Source of the DNA: Phaseolus vulgaris
Lineage: Eukaryota; Streptophyta; Magnoliopsida; Fabales; Fabaceae
Length of the DNA: 64,000 nucleotides
NCBI RefSeq assembly: GCF_000499845.2
Contig: NC_023756.2
Span: 45,523,947 to 45,587,946 of the forward strand
Direction of reading: 5' to 3'
Position 1 is the first letter of the stretch, and the number at the start of each line of letters is the position of its first letter. This document shows, piece by piece, positions 62,967-64,000 of this stretch. The position numbers and the translations under genes are program-made. The notes under the pieces were generated by a model that saw nothing but the letters and a program-made list of their open reading frames with translations, was not told where the DNA came from and made no database searches.

Positions 62967-64000
62967 TGACGTAAGAAGAAAACCCTAACTTTTTTTCTTC
63001 GCAAGAGACGACGGGGATTGATGAAGAAAAATAAAATCAGGTGTATTAGTAATTAGTTTTAGTAGTCAATAATCAAATGAGAAAAATTGCGTAATCGTAA
63101 CGTTCAAATATTTGACTTGGTATTGTAAGACATGAAAGTCCTAATGAGTTGCTATTGGTTGTCCAAATGAGTGGCTATTGGTTTTCATAAGAATATTTTT
63201 TAAGACACTAAAAAAATTTCTACTAATTAGATTTTAAAATTGGTAAGTAAAATTTTGATTAATTTTTCCTTTTTCTCTAGCATTGTTTTTTACTCTTATC
63301 ACACTATCTTAGTTCTCTCCCTTCTCTCTTCATTATTTCTTATCATCTCTTCCTTTTTCTTCTTCTTTCTCTCTGTCAATATATTGATGTAAACAATATT
63401 AATATTTAAACCTAATAAGTTGGAGTAGTGATTAAGCATTTAGTGTTTATACGTTACAATATTGTTCAAAACTCAATTAATTATTATTGGTCTTGCCATT
63501 CATTTTCTTTTTCATTATTTAGTTACTAGCATTTTAATTTTACGTGAAATGGACTGGTAACGTACCAATTCAACATTTCTTTTCCTAAAACGCAAAATTT
63601 TTCATGACTTACGAGATATACATACTAAACATTCCACCCCTCAGTTCTACCATAAATAGAAACGCTAATGATGTAAACATGGAGAAAACCGACCTTGGCA
63701 ATTGACAATTGACAAAGACGTGACAATAGATATGGCAATTCATTGAAATGAGAAACTTGGCAATGCATACTTTCTTCTTCAATACAAACTCTTACCATCA
63801 ATGATGATTTGGTTCAATAAAAAAAATTTATCGACGAACTAGTGCAGAAAAAGTCAAACACAATGATTTTTTTAGCAATTAGACAATAGTTTCAAAACTG
63901 ATGTCTATTAGCATGTAGTCTATTCTATTGAGATATAGACGATGGTTGTTCTAGAACTACCGTCTATAAGTCACATATAGATAAAAAAAATTATTTTTTA
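62967..64000. other. Right-edge spacer with transposon-like fragments
   Basis: 63418-63490 has TTGGAGTAGTGATTAAGC and TTGTTCAAAACTC, spaced like pol III boxes A and B of a SINE. From about 63838, ACTAGTGCAGAAAAAGTC followed by ATAGACGATGG and TACCGTCTATAAG resembles the start of a CACTA element with subterminal repeats that continues past the edge. No gene seen. Confidence 0.35.

Overview
This is plant nuclear DNA, most likely from a legume of the soybean/bean (phaseoloid) group. It is strongly A+T-rich. Genes are split by GT-AG introns, and the predicted proteins match families best known from Arabidopsis and soybean. Many degraded transposons lie between the genes. The species call is inference; the eukaryotic plant call is direct.

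Genes. 1034-1916 (-): first two coding exons of a PP2C protein phosphatase that runs off the left edge. 2926-8413 (+): complete nine-exon 2-oxoglutarate/Fe(II) dioxygenase of the ICU11/CP2 type (374 aa). 10205-11614 (+): three-exon FCP1/SCP-like CTD phosphatase (275 aa). 17588-19243 (+): three-exon LEA_2/NHL-type single-pass membrane protein (297 aa). 25218-30751 (+): twelve-exon nuclear poly(A) polymerase (749 aa). 44945-45053 (-): MIR156/157 precursor with a TATA box about 220 bp upstream. 62513-62904 (-): a two-exon gene for a 64-aa putative secreted peptide, easy to miss because its exons are short. 50314-51909 (-): a seven-exon Ulp1/C48-peptidase-like gene inside a CACTA transposon. The ordinary genes do not form a pathway. 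Several act in gene regulation (chromatin, RNA polymerase II CTD, mRNA 3' ends, miR156), but this looks like chance neighbourhood.

Layout. 0-11.6 kb is a gene block (PP2C and dioxygenase divergent, then the phosphatase). 11.6-17.5 kb holds CACTA-like debris, a 7-bp minisatellite and a Mutator-type MITE. 17.6-30.7 kb has the LEA_2 and poly(A) polymerase genes, separated by tandem and dispersed repeats. 30.7-44.9 kb is gene-poor A+T-rich DNA with foldback CACTA MITEs and truncated LINE tails. The MIR156 locus is at 45 kb. 46-53 kb is a graveyard of nested elements: LINE reverse transcriptase fragments, a hAT BED/DUF659 pseudogene, tRNA-derived SINE-like units and a complete CACTA element with TGA target duplications. 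53-62 kb is more intergenic DNA with LINE 3' ends, a PIF/Harbinger-like element and a solo LTR. The secreted-peptide gene lies near the right edge.

Most notable: the seven-exon Ulp1-like gene whose reading frame stays open across all junctions and whose start codon lies inside the transposon's subterminal repeat; the hidden secreted-peptide gene; the LEA_2 intron 1 built almost entirely of a degenerate ~43-bp repeat; and a 19-nt micro-retroinsertion with a 14-bp target duplication in a poly(A) polymerase intron.
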